64,000 nt of DNA. Source: Enterococcus_E cecorum_B (GTDB lineage Bacteria > Bacillota > Bacilli > Lactobacillales > Enterococcaceae). Location of the stretch: contig CAMMST010000001.1 in the NCBI GenBank assembly GCA_946499615.1, positions 41,850 through 105,849 of the forward strand. Direction: 5' to 3'. This document shows, piece after piece, positions 1-9,693 of the stretch. The number at the start of each line of letters is the position of its first letter. Within the stretch, counting starts at the first letter, position 1. A program made the translations under genes and the position numbers. The notes beneath the pieces were generated by a model. It was not told the DNA's origin, searched no databases, and saw only the letters and a program-made list of their open reading frames with translations.

Positions 1-148
1 TCAGCAAACAATGGCCAATATCTATACAGATTGGTTGGTAAATCATGATTACCAATTAGCGGACTCACTTTCCTTTTCATTTACCAAGATGAATCCTGAA
101 AAGCCTGGTTTTGCCTATAGTGAGATTTGGATTCCTGTTAAAAAATAG
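1..148 (+). CDS. C-terminal end of a GyrI-like effector-binding protein (partial)
   Basis: The window opens inside a reading frame (codons start at base 2) that ends with TAG at 146-148. The 48 visible residues include the stretch FAYSEIWIPVKK. This tail is typical of GyrI-like small-molecule-binding domains, found alone or at the C-terminus of AraC- or MerR-type regulators. The DNA-binding part, if there is one, lies outside the window. A terminator hairpin follows directly. Family assignment rests on the short tail only. Confidence 0.55.
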   Translation, partial: QQTMANIYTDWLVNHDYQLADSLSFSFTKMNPEKPGFAYSEIWIPVKK

Positions 149-152
149 CACT

Positions 153-200
153 AAAAAAGTCTATCCCACATTTAAATACGAGGTGGATAGACTTTTTGTT
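153..200 (+). terminator. Rho-independent terminator after the GyrI-like gene
   Basis: An inverted repeat (AAAAAGTCTATCC / GGATAGACTTTTT) starts five bases after the stop codon and ends in a T-run. It could work in both directions. The rest of 201-435 holds no gene I can support. Confidence 0.8.
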
Positions 201-436
201 TTAATTTAAACTTTCCAGCAACCAGACAATTCCTTCTACAATAACATTCAATACCACTTCAACCAACCCAGCAATAAAATAATTTTTGAAATTTGAGTCC
301 ACGCAAACCACATCCTTTAGATACCCCGACTCACATCCTGAAATTCTTTTGTTAGTTTCATTTTAACCGTTTACTTACTATAATTCCTGAGGCTAAGGAC
401 TGAATCTTCTAAGTAGACGACTTTTTCAGGCAACAC

Positions 437-470
437 AAAAAGCCCAGGAATTGCTCCTGAGCCTTTTGTT
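437..470 (-). terminator. Terminator of the rpoBC operon
   Basis: On the minus strand the pairs GCTCAGGA / TCCTGGGC (one G-U) enclose a short loop and are followed by TTTTT. The hairpin begins 11 bases after the rpoC stop codon. Confidence 0.85.
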
Positions 471-480
471 CTATGATTGA

Positions 481-3400
481 TTATAGTAAATCGTTATTGT
501 TTAAAGCATCTTCAGCGGCTAATTGTGCTTCTACATCAGAAATGCTATACACGTTTTCGCTCGTTAAAGTTGCTTCTTTTGGTTCCATATTGCGGTAACG
601 AGCCATACCAGTACCTGCAGGAATAATCTTACCGATGATAACATTTTCCTTCAAGCCTAGCAATGGATCTTTCTTACCACGGATAGCAGCATCTGTTAAC
701 ACACGAGTTGTTTCTTGGAAGGAAGCAGCAGATAAGAAGCTGTTTGTTTCCAAGGATGCTTTCGTAATACCTAGCAATACTGGACGAGAAGTTGCTGGCA
801 CACCACCGTTTACGATTGTTTCGTAGTTTTGGTCTTTAAAGTCAGCAATATCCATTAAAGTACCTGGTAAGATGTTAGTGTCACCTGGATCCATTACACG
901 GACTTTACGTAACATTTGACGAACCATTACTTCGATATGTTTATCCCCGATTTCTACCCCTTGCATACGGTATACACGTTGTACTTCGCGCAATAGGTAA
1001 GTTTCAACAGATAATACATCGCGAACTTGAAGTAATTGTTTAGGATCAATTGAACCTTCTGTTAATGGTTGACCACGGTGTACGATGTCGCCTTGAGCCA
1101 CTTTCATACGCGCAGTAAATGGTACAGTATAAGTACGAGTATCAGTTTTACCTTTAATCGTCACTTCTTTGGTACGAGTTGAAGCTTCTTCGTTAATCTC
1201 AATGACTTCACCAGTTACTTCAGTGATCACGGCTTGCCCTTTAGGATTACGTGCTTCAAAAATTTCTTGGACACGAGGAAGACCTTGCGTGATATCATCT
1301 CCGGCAACCCCACCGGTATGGAAAGTACGCATGGTTAACTGAGTACCAGGTTCACCGATTGATTGCGCAGCGATTGTACCGACTGCTTCACCGACTTCAA
1401 CTTCACTACCAGTAGCCAAGTTGCGTCCATAACAGTGTTTACATACCCCATGACGTGTATTACATGTAAATACTGAACGAATCGTTACTTCTTCAATCCC
1501 TGCATCCACGATTTGTTTGGCAATATCTTCTGTAATCAATTCATTTGAACCAATGATTACTTCACCAGTATTTGGATCAATGACAGATTTACGAGTATAA
1601 CGACCAATCATGCGTTCTTCAAGAGATTCGATGTTTTCGTTTCCTTCTTTAATCGCACGGATAACTAAACCGCGGTCAGTACCACAATCATCTTCACGAA
1701 TAATGACATCTTGTGCCACGTCAACCAAACGACGAGTTAAGTAACCTGAGTCGGCAGTCTTCAAGGCAGTATCGGTCATTCCTTTACGAGCCCCGTGAGT
1801 AGAGATGAACATTTCCAAGACAGATAGTCCTTCACGGAAGTTAGAGATGATTGGCAATTCCATGATTCGACCATTTGGAGCGGCCATCAAACCACGCATT
1901 CCGGCAAGCTGTGTAAAGTTAGAGATGTTACCACGAGCTCCAGAATCTGACATCATGAAGATTGGGTTTTTAGAATCCAAACCTTCCATCAGTTTCTTTT
2001 GAATTTGGTCTTTGGCATCATTCCAAACACCGATAACACGTTCATATCTTTCGTCATCCGTAATCAAACCACGACGGAAAGTACGCGTAATATTGTCAAC
2101 TTGTTTGTGGGCATTTTCGATAATATCATGTTTTTCGTGTAAGACCATGATATCGGCAATCCCTACCGTAATACCCGCTAAAGTAGAATGTTTGTAACCT
2201 AAGTCTTTCATTCTATCTAGCATGTGAGAAGTTTCAGTGACTTTGAAACGTTTGAAGACTTCAGCGATAATATTTCCTAAGTCTTTCTTCTTGAATGGGG
2301 CAACTAATTCTTGACCAGCAATTAACGCTTTAATGTCCGTACCAGGTGCCACAAAGTATTTATCTGGTGTTTGGACGGTTAAGTTAAAGCTGCTTGGTTC
2401 GTTTAAGTAAGGGAATTCTTGTGGCATGATTGAGTTGAAGATAATCTTACCAACAGTTGTCACCATTAACTTAGATTTTTGTTCTTCAGTAAATGGTTTG
2501 TCCCCTAAGGTATTTGGATTCACAGCGATACGAGAATGTAGGTGCACATAGCCATTGCGCCATGCAGTGACCGCTTCGTCCATATCGCGGAAGATCATGC
2601 CTTCACCTTCACGACCAGCTTCTTCCATGGTTAAGTAGTAGTTACCTAAGACCATATCTTGAGAAGGAGTTACGACTGGTTTACCATCTTTAGGGTTCAA
2701 GATGTTTTGAGCCGCTAACATCAACATTCTTGCTTCGGCTTGAGCTTCTTCATTCAATGGTACGTGAACCGCCATTTGGTCCCCGTCAAAGTCCGCATTG
2801 TAGGCTTCACATACTAATGGGTGCAAACGAATCGCACGGCCTTCCACTAAGACTGGTTCAAAGGCTTGGATACCTAGACGGTGCAAGGTAGGTGCGCGGT
2901 TAAGTAGTACTGGGTGTTCTTTAATTACATCTTCCAATACATCCCAAACATCATCTTCTTGACGTTCGATTTTGCGTTTGGCATTTTTAATATTTGAAGC
3001 TAATTCGCGTTTCACTAATTCATGCATGACGAATGGTTTGAATAATTCAATCGCCATTTCTTTTGGTAAACCACATTGATACATCTTCAAGAATGGTCCA
3101 ACTACGATAACTGAACGTCCTGAGTAGTCAACACGTTTACCTAATAAGTTTTGACGGAAGCGACCTTGTTTCCCTTTCAACATGTGTGATAGAGATTTCA
3201 ATGGACGGTTACCTGGACCTGTTACTGGACGACCACGACGACCATTGTCAATTAAGGCATCCACCGCTTCTTGTAACATACGTTTTTCGTTTTGAACGAT
3301 GATACTTGGTGCATTTAAGTCTAATAAACGTTTCAAACGATTATTACGGTTAATCACACGACGATATAAGTCATTCAAGTCAGAAGTCGCAAAACGGCCA

Positions 3401-4137
3401 CCTTCTAATTGAACCATTGGACGTAAATCAGGTGGGATAACTGGAATAACATCCATCACCATCCAGCTTGGTTTATTACCAGAAGAACGGAATGCTTCTA
3501 AAATATCCAAACGACGAATCGCGCGTGTACGTTTTTGACCAGAAGCTGTTTTTAATTCTTCTTTTAATTCAGCAACTTCTGCTTCTAAATCGACACCTTC
3601 TAATAATTGTTTCACCGCTTCAGCACCCATCGCAGCCGTAAATTCTTGGCCGTATTGTTCACGTTTTTCACGGTATTCACGTTCTGTTAATAATTGTTTT
3701 TTCTCTAAGCTTGTGTTACCTGGATCGATTACGACATAAGAAGCAAAATAGATGATTTCTTCTAATGCACGAGGGCTCATATCTAGGACTAATCCCATAC
3801 GTGATGGAATCCCTTTGAAGTACCAAATATGTGATACAGGAGCAGCTAATTCGATGTGGCCCATACGTTCGCGGCGCACTTTAGAACGAGTTACTTCTAC
3901 CCCACAACGGTCACAAGTAATCCCTTTGTAGCGGATTCTCTTATATTTACCACAAGCACATTCCCAGTCTTTTGTAGGACCGAAAATACGTTCATCAAAC
4001 AAGCCTTCGCGTTCAGGCTTTAAGGTACGATAGTTAATGGTTTCTGGTTTTTTTACTTCACCAAAAGACCAGCTTCTGATTTTCTCGGGAGAAGCCAAAC
4101 CTATTTGCATACTTTCGAAATTATTTACATCGATCAA
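481..4137 (-). CDS. rpoC: DNA-directed RNA polymerase subunit beta'
   Basis: This is the largest subunit of RNA polymerase and carries the catalytic magnesium. The product has 1218 residues, full length for Lactobacillales. The N-terminal zinc site is visible as C60, C62, C75 and C78. The catalytic NADFDGDQ motif places aspartates at 449, 451 and 453. A second cysteine cluster (DDCGTDR, then CNTRHGVCKHC) lies in the C-terminal half. The start is TTG at 4137, chosen because GGAGGG lies 8 bases upstream and the N-terminus LIDVNNFE matches the family. It follows rpoB by 116 bases on the same strand, without a terminator between, and is closed by the hairpin at 437-470. Confidence 0.98.
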   Translation of the reverse strand: MIDVNNFESMQIGLASPEKIRSWSFGEVKKPETINYRTLKPEREGLFDERIFGPTKDWECACGKYKRIRYKGITCDRCGVEVTRSKVRRERMGHIELAAPVSHIWYFKGIPSRMGLVLDMSPRALEEIIYFASYVVIDPGNTSLEKKQLLTEREYREKREQYGQEFTAAMGAEAVKQLLEGVDLEAEVAELKEELKTASGQKRTRAIRRLDILEAFRSSGNKPSWMVMDVIPVIPPDLRPMVQLEGGRFATSDLNDLYRRVINRNNRLKRLLDLNAPSIIVQNEKRMLQEAVDALIDNGRRGRPVTGPGNRPLKSLSHMLKGKQGRFRQNLLGKRVDYSGRSVIVVGPFLKMYQCGLPKEMAIELFKPFVMHELVKRELASNIKNAKRKIERQEDDVWDVLEDVIKEHPVLLNRAPTLHRLGIQAFEPVLVEGRAIRLHPLVCEAYNADFDGDQMAVHVPLNEEAQAEARMLMLAAQNILNPKDGKPVVTPSQDMVLGNYYLTMEEAGREGEGMIFRDMDEAVTAWRNGYVHLHSRIAVNPNTLGDKPFTEEQKSKLMVTTVGKIIFNSIMPQEFPYLNEPSSFNLTVQTPDKYFVAPGTDIKALIAGQELVAPFKKKDLGNIIAEVFKRFKVTETSHMLDRMKDLGYKHSTLAGITVGIADIMVLHEKHDIIENAHKQVDNITRTFRRGLITDDERYERVIGVWNDAKDQIQKKLMEGLDSKNPIFMMSDSGARGNISNFTQLAGMRGLMAAPNGRIMELPIISNFREGLSVLEMFISTHGARKGMTDTALKTADSGYLTRRLVDVAQDVIIREDDCGTDRGLVIRAIKEGNENIESLEERMIGRYTRKSVIDPNTGEVIIGSNELITEDIAKQIVDAGIEEVTIRSVFTCNTRHGVCKHCYGRNLATGSEVEVGEAVGTIAAQSIGEPGTQLTMRTFHTGGVAGDDITQGLPRVQEIFEARNPKGQAVITEVTGEVIEINEEASTRTKEVTIKGKTDTRTYTVPFTARMKVAQGDIVHRGQPLTEGSIDPKQLLQVRDVLSVETYLLREVQRVYRMQGVEIGDKHIEVMVRQMLRKVRVMDPGDTNILPGTLMDIADFKDQNYETIVNGGVPATSRPVLLGITKASLETNSFLSAASFQETTRVLTDAAIRGKKDPLLGLKENVIIGKIIPAGTGMARYRNMEPKEATLTSENVYSISDVEAQLAAEDALNNNDLL

Positions 4138-4253
4138 AAGGGGTTCCCTCCATTTCCTTTTTTCACTCGATTTTATACAGCAAGATAAGCGGGCAGAAAA
4201 TCATCCTTTCTGCCACTACTTATCATTCATTTATACTTTTGACAAGCACGATT

Positions 4254-7200
4254 TTAGGCTTCGTCGTTGTCCTCTTCTTCGGCTTGACTAGCGGCTAAAG
4301 CTTCTTCTTCAGCTTTGCGTTGTGCTTCTTGTTGGGCTTTTTGTTTTTCAGCATATTTTGTTAAAGCATCAACGGTAATTAAATCATCGTCATCATCCAT
4401 GTCACGTAATTCAATTTCTTGATCGTCAATGTCTAATACGCGCATATCTAAACCAAGAGATTGTAATTCTTTGACTAATACGCGGAATGATTCTGGCACA
4501 CCTGGTTTTGGAATTGGTTCACCTTTCACGATGGCTTCGTAAGTTTTCACACGTCCGACAACATCATCTGACTTGTAAGTTAAGATTTCTTGTAAGGTAT
4601 AAGCAGCACCGTAAGCTTCCAGTGCCCATACTTCCATTTCCCCGAAACGTTGTCCACCAAATTGAGCTTTACCTCCAAGTGGTTGTTGGGTAACTAATGA
4701 GTATGGTCCAATTGAACGGGCATGTAGTTTGTCATCAACCATGTGGGCTAATTTAATCATATACATGACACCGACAGAAATACGGCCATCGAATGGTTCC
4801 CCTGTACGTCCGTCGTAAAGGATGGTTTTCGCATCTTTGGCTAAACCAGCTTCACGAACCGTTGCCCATACATCTTCATCGCTCGCACCATCAAATACTG
4901 GTGTTGCTACATGGATACCAAGGGCACGCGCAGCCATACCTAAGTGTAATTCTAATACTTGTCCGATGTTCATACGTGATGGCACCCCTAATGGATTCAA
5001 CATGATATCCACTGGTGTTCCGTCTGGTAAGAATGGCATATCTTCTTCCGGCATAATACGGGAAACAACCCCTTTATTACCGTGACGACCGGCCATTTTA
5101 TCCCCTTCATGGATTTTACGTTTTTGAACAATATAAACACGTACTAACATATTTACGCCTGGTGATAATTCATCGCCAGCTTCACGTGTAAAGATCTTCA
5201 CATCGTGGACAATACCGCCACCGCCATGAGGAACACGAAGAGAAGTATCACGAACTTCACGCGCTTTTTCACCGAAGATTGCGTGTAATAGACGTTCTTC
5301 AGCAGATAATTCAGTCACTCCTTTTGGTGTCACTTTACCTACTAATAAGTCCCCGTCTTTTACTTCTGCCCCGATGCGGATAATACCCATTTCATCAAGG
5401 TTCTTCAAGGCATCTTCACCCACGTTTGGAATTTCGCGAGTGATTTCTTCAGGTCCTAATTTGGTATCACGTGCTTCTGATTCGTATTCTTCAATATGCA
5501 CAGAAGTATACACATCATCTTTTACTAAACGACGGCTCATGATAACCGCATCTTCATAGTTGTAACCTTCCCATGTCATGAAGGCAACTAAGACGTTTTG
5601 ACCTAAAGCTAATTCTCCACCTTCCATTGATGGACCGTCTGCTAAAGTATCGCCTTTAGCCACGCGTTCATGCAATTGAACTAATGGACGTTGGTTGTAA
5701 CTTGTTCCTGAGTTTGAACGACGGAATTTCGTTACTTTATATTTATCTAAGGTACCATCTTCACGGCGAACGCGAATTTCACTTGCATCCACGTATTCAA
5801 CGATACCATCGTGTTTACATAATAAAGCTGCTCCAGAGTCATGTGCTGATTTGTATTCCATACCAGTACCAACCCATGGTGCTTTAGGATTAATCAAAGG
5901 CACTGCTTGACGTTGCATGTTGGCCCCCATCAAGGCACGGTTAGAGTCATCGTTTTCTAAGAATGGGATACATGCAGTCGCCACGGCAACTACTTGTTTA
6001 GGAGATACGTCCATGTAGTCCACTTTTTCAACAGCAACTTCGATATTTTCACTTGTTGCACGCGCCATGACAACAGGTTCAGCAAACGTACCATCTTCGT
6101 TTAACTTACTGTTTGCTTGGGCCACAACATAATGGTCTTCGATATCAGCAGTTAGATAATCAATTTGATCGGTTACACGACCAGTTTCGCGATCCACACG
6201 ACGATATGGTGTTTCGATAAAGCCATATTTATTCACTTTCGCATAAGTCGCTAAACTGTTGATCAACCCGATGTTTGGACCTTCAGGCGTTTCAATCGGA
6301 CACATACGACCATAGTGAGAGTAGTGAACGTCACGAACTTCATATCCGGCACGATCACGCGTCAAACCACCAGGCCCTAATGCAGATAGACGACGTTTGT
6401 GGGCTAACTCACTTAGCGGGTTGGTTTGGTCCATGAATTGTGATAATTGAGAAGAACCAAAGAATTCTTTGATACTTGCAACTACTGGACGGATATTGAT
6501 TAATTGTTGTGGTGTTAATGTTTCAGTGTCTTGAATTGACATGCGTTCACGTACCACACGTTCCATACGCGCTAAACCGATACGGAATTGGTTTTGTAAT
6601 AACTCACCAACTGAACGGATACGACGATTTCCTAAGTGGTCGATATCATCTACTTTACCGATACCTTCCATTAAGTTTAGGAAGTAACTCATGCTTGCGA
6701 TAATATCAGCAGGACGAATCGTGCGCACATCGCTTGGTAAGTAGCCATTGCCAATGATATTAATTTCACGTTCTGGATCTTTTGGTGAAAAGACTTTGAT
6801 TACTTGAACAGTCATCGGCTCAGTGACAACCCCATCTTCTGAAGGATAGTAAGTAACACTATTCAAGCCGTTTTCTAATTGTTCGGCAATGCTGTCAATG
6901 ACTTGGTGTGTTAAGACTGTTCCTTTTTCAACTAGAATTTCACCGGTTTCAGGATCTACTAAAGTTTCAGCCAAAGTTAAGTTTAATAGACGTGTTTTTA
7001 AGTCTAATTTCTTATTCACTTTGTAGCGACCTACTGCAGCAAGGTCATAACGTTTTGGATCAAAGAAACGCGCATTTAAAAGATTTCTTGAGCTATCGGC
7101 AGTCTTAGGTTCGCCTGGACGTAGACGCTCGTAAATATCTTTCAAGCCTTCTTCTGTACGTGAATCACTTGCATTTTTGTGTAAGTCTTTTTCGATAGTG

Positions 7201-7856
7201 TTACGTAATGATTCGCTATCTCCGAAAATTTCAAAGATTGTATCATCTGAACCAAAACCTAACGCACGAACTAACACTGTCAATGGAATCTTACGGGTAC
7301 GGTCAATACGTACATAAGAAATATCTTTACTATCTGTTTCCATTTCTAACCATGCGCCACGGTTAGGAATAACAGTAGAACCGAAACCTTCTTTACCATT
7401 CTTATCTACTTTTCCATGGAAGTAAACACCAGGAGAACGGACTAATTGTGAAACGATAACACGTTCTGCCCCGTTGATGATAAAGGTTCCTTGTTCAGTC
7501 ATTAATGGGAAATCGCCAAAGAATACTTCTTGTGACTTGATTTCGCCAGTTTCTCTATTTGTCAAACGTAATGTTACATGTAATGGTGCAGAATAGTTTG
7601 CATCGTGTGCACGTGCTTCATCTACATCATACTTAGGTGTCTTCAACTCATAATCTACGAATTCTAGAGATAAATTGCCGTTGAAATCTTCAATCGGTAA
7701 AATATCTTCAAACATTTCTCTTAGTCCTTCATCTAAGAACCATTGATAAGAATCTGTTTGAATCTCAATCAAATTCGGTAATTCCAATACTTCACTGATA
7801 CGTGCGAAACTTCTACGTTCGCGGTGCTTTCCGTATTTTACTACGTGTCCAGCCAA
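4254..7856 (-). CDS. rpoB: DNA-directed RNA polymerase subunit beta
   Basis: This subunit forms the catalytic core with beta' and is the target of rifampicin. The rifampicin region (QLSQFMDQTNPLSE then HKRRLSALGPGG) carries the usual susceptible residues. The protein is about 1200 residues, full length, with an acidic C-terminal tail. Start choice: GTG at 7865 would add three residues but overlaps its own ribosome binding site. AAGGGGTG (7863-7870) is spaced six bases from TTG at 7856, and that start gives LAGHVVKYG, aligning with the Bacillus N-terminus. A consensus promoter lies about 220 bases upstream, and rpoC follows in the same operon. Confidence 0.97.
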   Translation of the reverse strand: MAGHVVKYGKHRERRSFARISEVLELPNLIEIQTDSYQWFLDEGLREMFEDILPIEDFNGNLSLEFVDYELKTPKYDVDEARAHDANYSAPLHVTLRLTNRETGEIKSQEVFFGDFPLMTEQGTFIINGAERVIVSQLVRSPGVYFHGKVDKNGKEGFGSTVIPNRGAWLEMETDSKDISYVRIDRTRKIPLTVLVRALGFGSDDTIFEIFGDSESLRNTIEKDLHKNASDSRTEEGLKDIYERLRPGEPKTADSSRNLLNARFFDPKRYDLAAVGRYKVNKKLDLKTRLLNLTLAETLVDPETGEILVEKGTVLTHQVIDSIAEQLENGLNSVTYYPSEDGVVTEPMTVQVIKVFSPKDPEREINIIGNGYLPSDVRTIRPADIIASMSYFLNLMEGIGKVDDIDHLGNRRIRSVGELLQNQFRIGLARMERVVRERMSIQDTETLTPQQLINIRPVVASIKEFFGSSQLSQFMDQTNPLSELAHKRRLSALGPGGLTRDRAGYEVRDVHYSHYGRMCPIETPEGPNIGLINSLATYAKVNKYGFIETPYRRVDRETGRVTDQIDYLTADIEDHYVVAQANSKLNEDGTFAEPVVMARATSENIEVAVEKVDYMDVSPKQVVAVATACIPFLENDDSNRALMGANMQRQAVPLINPKAPWVGTGMEYKSAHDSGAALLCKHDGIVEYVDASEIRVRREDGTLDKYKVTKFRRSNSGTSYNQRPLVQLHERVAKGDTLADGPSMEGGELALGQNVLVAFMTWEGYNYEDAVIMSRRLVKDDVYTSVHIEEYESEARDTKLGPEEITREIPNVGEDALKNLDEMGIIRIGAEVKDGDLLVGKVTPKGVTELSAEERLLHAIFGEKAREVRDTSLRVPHGGGGIVHDVKIFTREAGDELSPGVNMLVRVYIVQKRKIHEGDKMAGRHGNKGVVSRIMPEEDMPFLPDGTPVDIMLNPLGVPSRMNIGQVLELHLGMAARALGIHVATPVFDGASDEDVWATVREAGLAKDAKTILYDGRTGEPFDGRISVGVMYMIKLAHMVDDKLHARSIGPYSLVTQQPLGGKAQFGGQRFGEMEVWALEAYGAAYTLQEILTYKSDDVVGRVKTYEAIVKGEPIPKPGVPESFRVLVKELQSLGLDMRVLDIDDQEIELRDMDDDDDLITVDALTKYAEKQKAQQEAQRKAEEEALAASQAEEEDNDEA

Positions 7857-8090
7857 GCTCTTCACCCCTTCAAAAATCTTTCAAAATAGCTACCAACCAA
7901 TATTACTTTTTTGTTACAAACATTAAACTTAGGTAACAAATCGTATTTTTTGCGGCTTTAAGGCAAAAAAAAATCAAAAATAGAAAGTGTTCAAATCCCT
8001 GTTCTACTTTTGTTTTCCTTATGCTACAGCCGAAACGGACAATATTTCGTTCCTACTGATAATACTTTTTGATAGTTTTTGCATCTATAT

Positions 8091-8119
8091 ATTATAGACA
8101 ATTCTAGCCTATTTGTCAA
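8091..8119 (-). promoter_or_regulatory. Consensus sigma-A promoter of rpoBC
   Basis: On the minus strand a perfect TTGACA (8114-8119) and a perfect TATAAT (8091-8096) are separated by 17 bases. Transcription would start near 8084, leaving a leader of about 220 bases before rpoB. The leader contains TTTTTTGC...GCAAAAAA (around 7950-7972), a possible weak hairpin. I see no attenuator in it. Confidence 0.9.
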
Positions 8120-8185
8120 GCTTTCATGAAATTTTTCATTTTGGTTCTCAACATTGATTTTTCATCCCTATGTGCGAACAAATCC

Positions 8186-8345
8186 AAAAGTTTTTACACT
8201 TATACTCTAAAAACTTCTGAAATGCAAAAGTTTTTATACTTATACTCTAGAAACTTTCGAAAGATAAAAGTTTTTACACTTATACTCTAGAAACTTCTGA
8301 AATGCAAAAGTTTTTATACTTATACTCTAGAAAATTGCGAAAAAG
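8186..8345. repeat. Four tandem 40-bp repeats upstream of the AAA ATPase gene
   Basis: Four head-to-tail units start at 8186, 8226, 8266 and 8306. Each begins AAAAGTTTTTAYACTTATAC and continues CTCTARAAA. Units 1 and 3 are nearly alike and units 2 and 4 resemble each other, so the array looks like a doubled 80-bp block. Within a unit AAAGTTT and AAACTTT can pair, giving a weak hairpin. The array ends 40 bases before the ATPase start. Confidence 0.9.
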
Positions 8346-8385
8346 AGAGGGGTTTGCTATACTTCTAAATAGGGAGGTGCAAAAA

Positions 8386-9588
8386 ATGTACAATCGTCCT
8401 TTTTATCTAGAACAAATGATTCGTGCTAAAGACAGCGACTTTGTCAAAGTAATCACCGGAGTACGACGCTGTGGTAAATCTACATTATTAATACTTTTTA
8501 AAGACTATCTAATGAATCATGGTGTGCAATCAGAGCAAATTATCGAAATCAGTTATGAAAAAATGACTAATGACGTGTTGAGAGACGGAAAAAAACTTCA
8601 TGAATATATCACGCAACAAGTCACCTCTGACAAAAGGTATTATTTACTAATTGATGAAGCCCAAGAAATTTTTCAATGGTCGCGCGTCATCAATAGTCTA
8701 AAAGTTAGCTTTAACCTGGATATTTATATTACAGGCTCTAATTCAAGACTTTTTTCCGGTGAGTATCTTACTTATCTCGCTGGTCGCTACATTGAAATCA
8801 AAGTCTATCCTTTGTCGTTCAAGGAATTCTTAACCTTTAAGCAATATGAACCTACCAATCTTGCTTCCCATTACCAAGAATATATTAAAAACGGTTCTTT
8901 TCCAGCGCCTAGTTTAGTAAACGATGAACAGCTCATTCAAACCATTAACCAAGGTCTTTTCGATTCTATCTTTACAAGAGATATTATTAAGTTTGGAGAA
9001 ATTAGGGATGTCGGAAATTTCCACAAAGTAGCTAAATTTATTTTTGACAATATTGGCAATCCTATTTCTGTCAATAAAATCGCCAATACATTACGTTCCA
9101 ATGGTTCACGAATCTCAGCTGACACTATTGATAATTATCTTGTGTTAATGTGTAATGCCTATATCCTTTATCCTTGTCATAGATATGATTTACGAGGAAA
9201 GGAAATATTACGAACCAACGGCAAATATTATCTCGTAGATACCGGACTAAGAAATCAACTTATCGGCTATAAGCACTCTAACCTAGGGCATGATTTAGAA
9301 AATATTGTCTACCTTGAACTCATTCGTCGAGGGTATAAAGTCTATATTGGTAAATTTGATCATTATGAAATTGATTTTATTGCGCAACGTCAAGATGAAA
9401 AATACTATATTCAAGTAGCCTTATCTATTTTAGATGAGAAAACCAAGCATCGTGAATTTCAACCATTTGAAAAAATTCAAGATCATTTTCCAAAATATGT
9501 AGTCACAATGGATGAACTGGATTTCTCGCAAAATGGTATTCGTCATCTGAACGTCTTTCATTTCTTATTAAATGAGGATGTATTTTAA
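8386..9588 (+). CDS. AAA/DUF4143-type ATPase of unknown role
   Basis: This 400-residue protein belongs to the archaeal-type AAA_14/DUF4143 ATPase family. It has a Walker A motif (GVRRCGKST) near residue 30, Walker B (YYLLIDEAQE) near residue 89, a sensor-like ITGSNSRL, and a C-terminal DUF4143 domain that resembles a nuclease fold (YIGKFDHYEIDFIAQ). Members are common in gut bacteria and often sit near mobile or defence genes, but no function is established. The start at 8386 is set by AGGGAGGTG seven bases upstream. The longer frame from 8302 would begin inside the tandem repeats and was rejected. The gene stands alone and ends at a strong terminator. Confidence 0.85.
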   Translation: MYNRPFYLEQMIRAKDSDFVKVITGVRRCGKSTLLILFKDYLMNHGVQSEQIIEISYEKMTNDVLRDGKKLHEYITQQVTSDKRYYLLIDEAQEIFQWSRVINSLKVSFNLDIYITGSNSRLFSGEYLTYLAGRYIEIKVYPLSFKEFLTFKQYEPTNLASHYQEYIKNGSFPAPSLVNDEQLIQTINQGLFDSIFTRDIIKFGEIRDVGNFHKVAKFIFDNIGNPISVNKIANTLRSNGSRISADTIDNYLVLMCNAYILYPCHRYDLRGKEILRTNGKYYLVDTGLRNQLIGYKHSNLGHDLENIVYLELIRRGYKVYIGKFDHYEIDFIAQRQDEKYYIQVALSILDEKTKHREFQPFEKIQDHFPKYVVTMDELDFSQNGIRHLNVFHFLLNEDVF

Positions 9589-9604
9589 AAAAGTTTGACG
9601 AAAT

Positions 9605-9653
9605 TAGTTAAAACCGAGAACTTCCACAAAAAAGTTTCTCGGTTTTTAACTAA
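9605..9653. terminator. Bidirectional terminator
   Basis: A long, nearly perfect inverted repeat (TTAGTTAAAACCGAGAA / TTCTCGGTTTTTAACTAA) with flanking A and T runs. It serves the ATPase gene on the plus strand and could also end the MFS gene on the minus strand. Confidence 0.85.
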
Positions 9654-9693
9654 TATGACCCTGTAAAAATATTCTAGGATATGCGCCCAAAAT

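Noticed and set aside
8186..8345. Four regularly spaced repeats that could suggest a CRISPR array
   Set aside because: Units are directly adjacent with no unique spacers, and no cas genes are nearby. They are plain tandem repeats.
8302..8385. Extended N-terminus for the AAA ATPase starting at 8302
   Set aside because: It would begin inside the tandem repeats, and a strong ribosome binding site stands before 8386.
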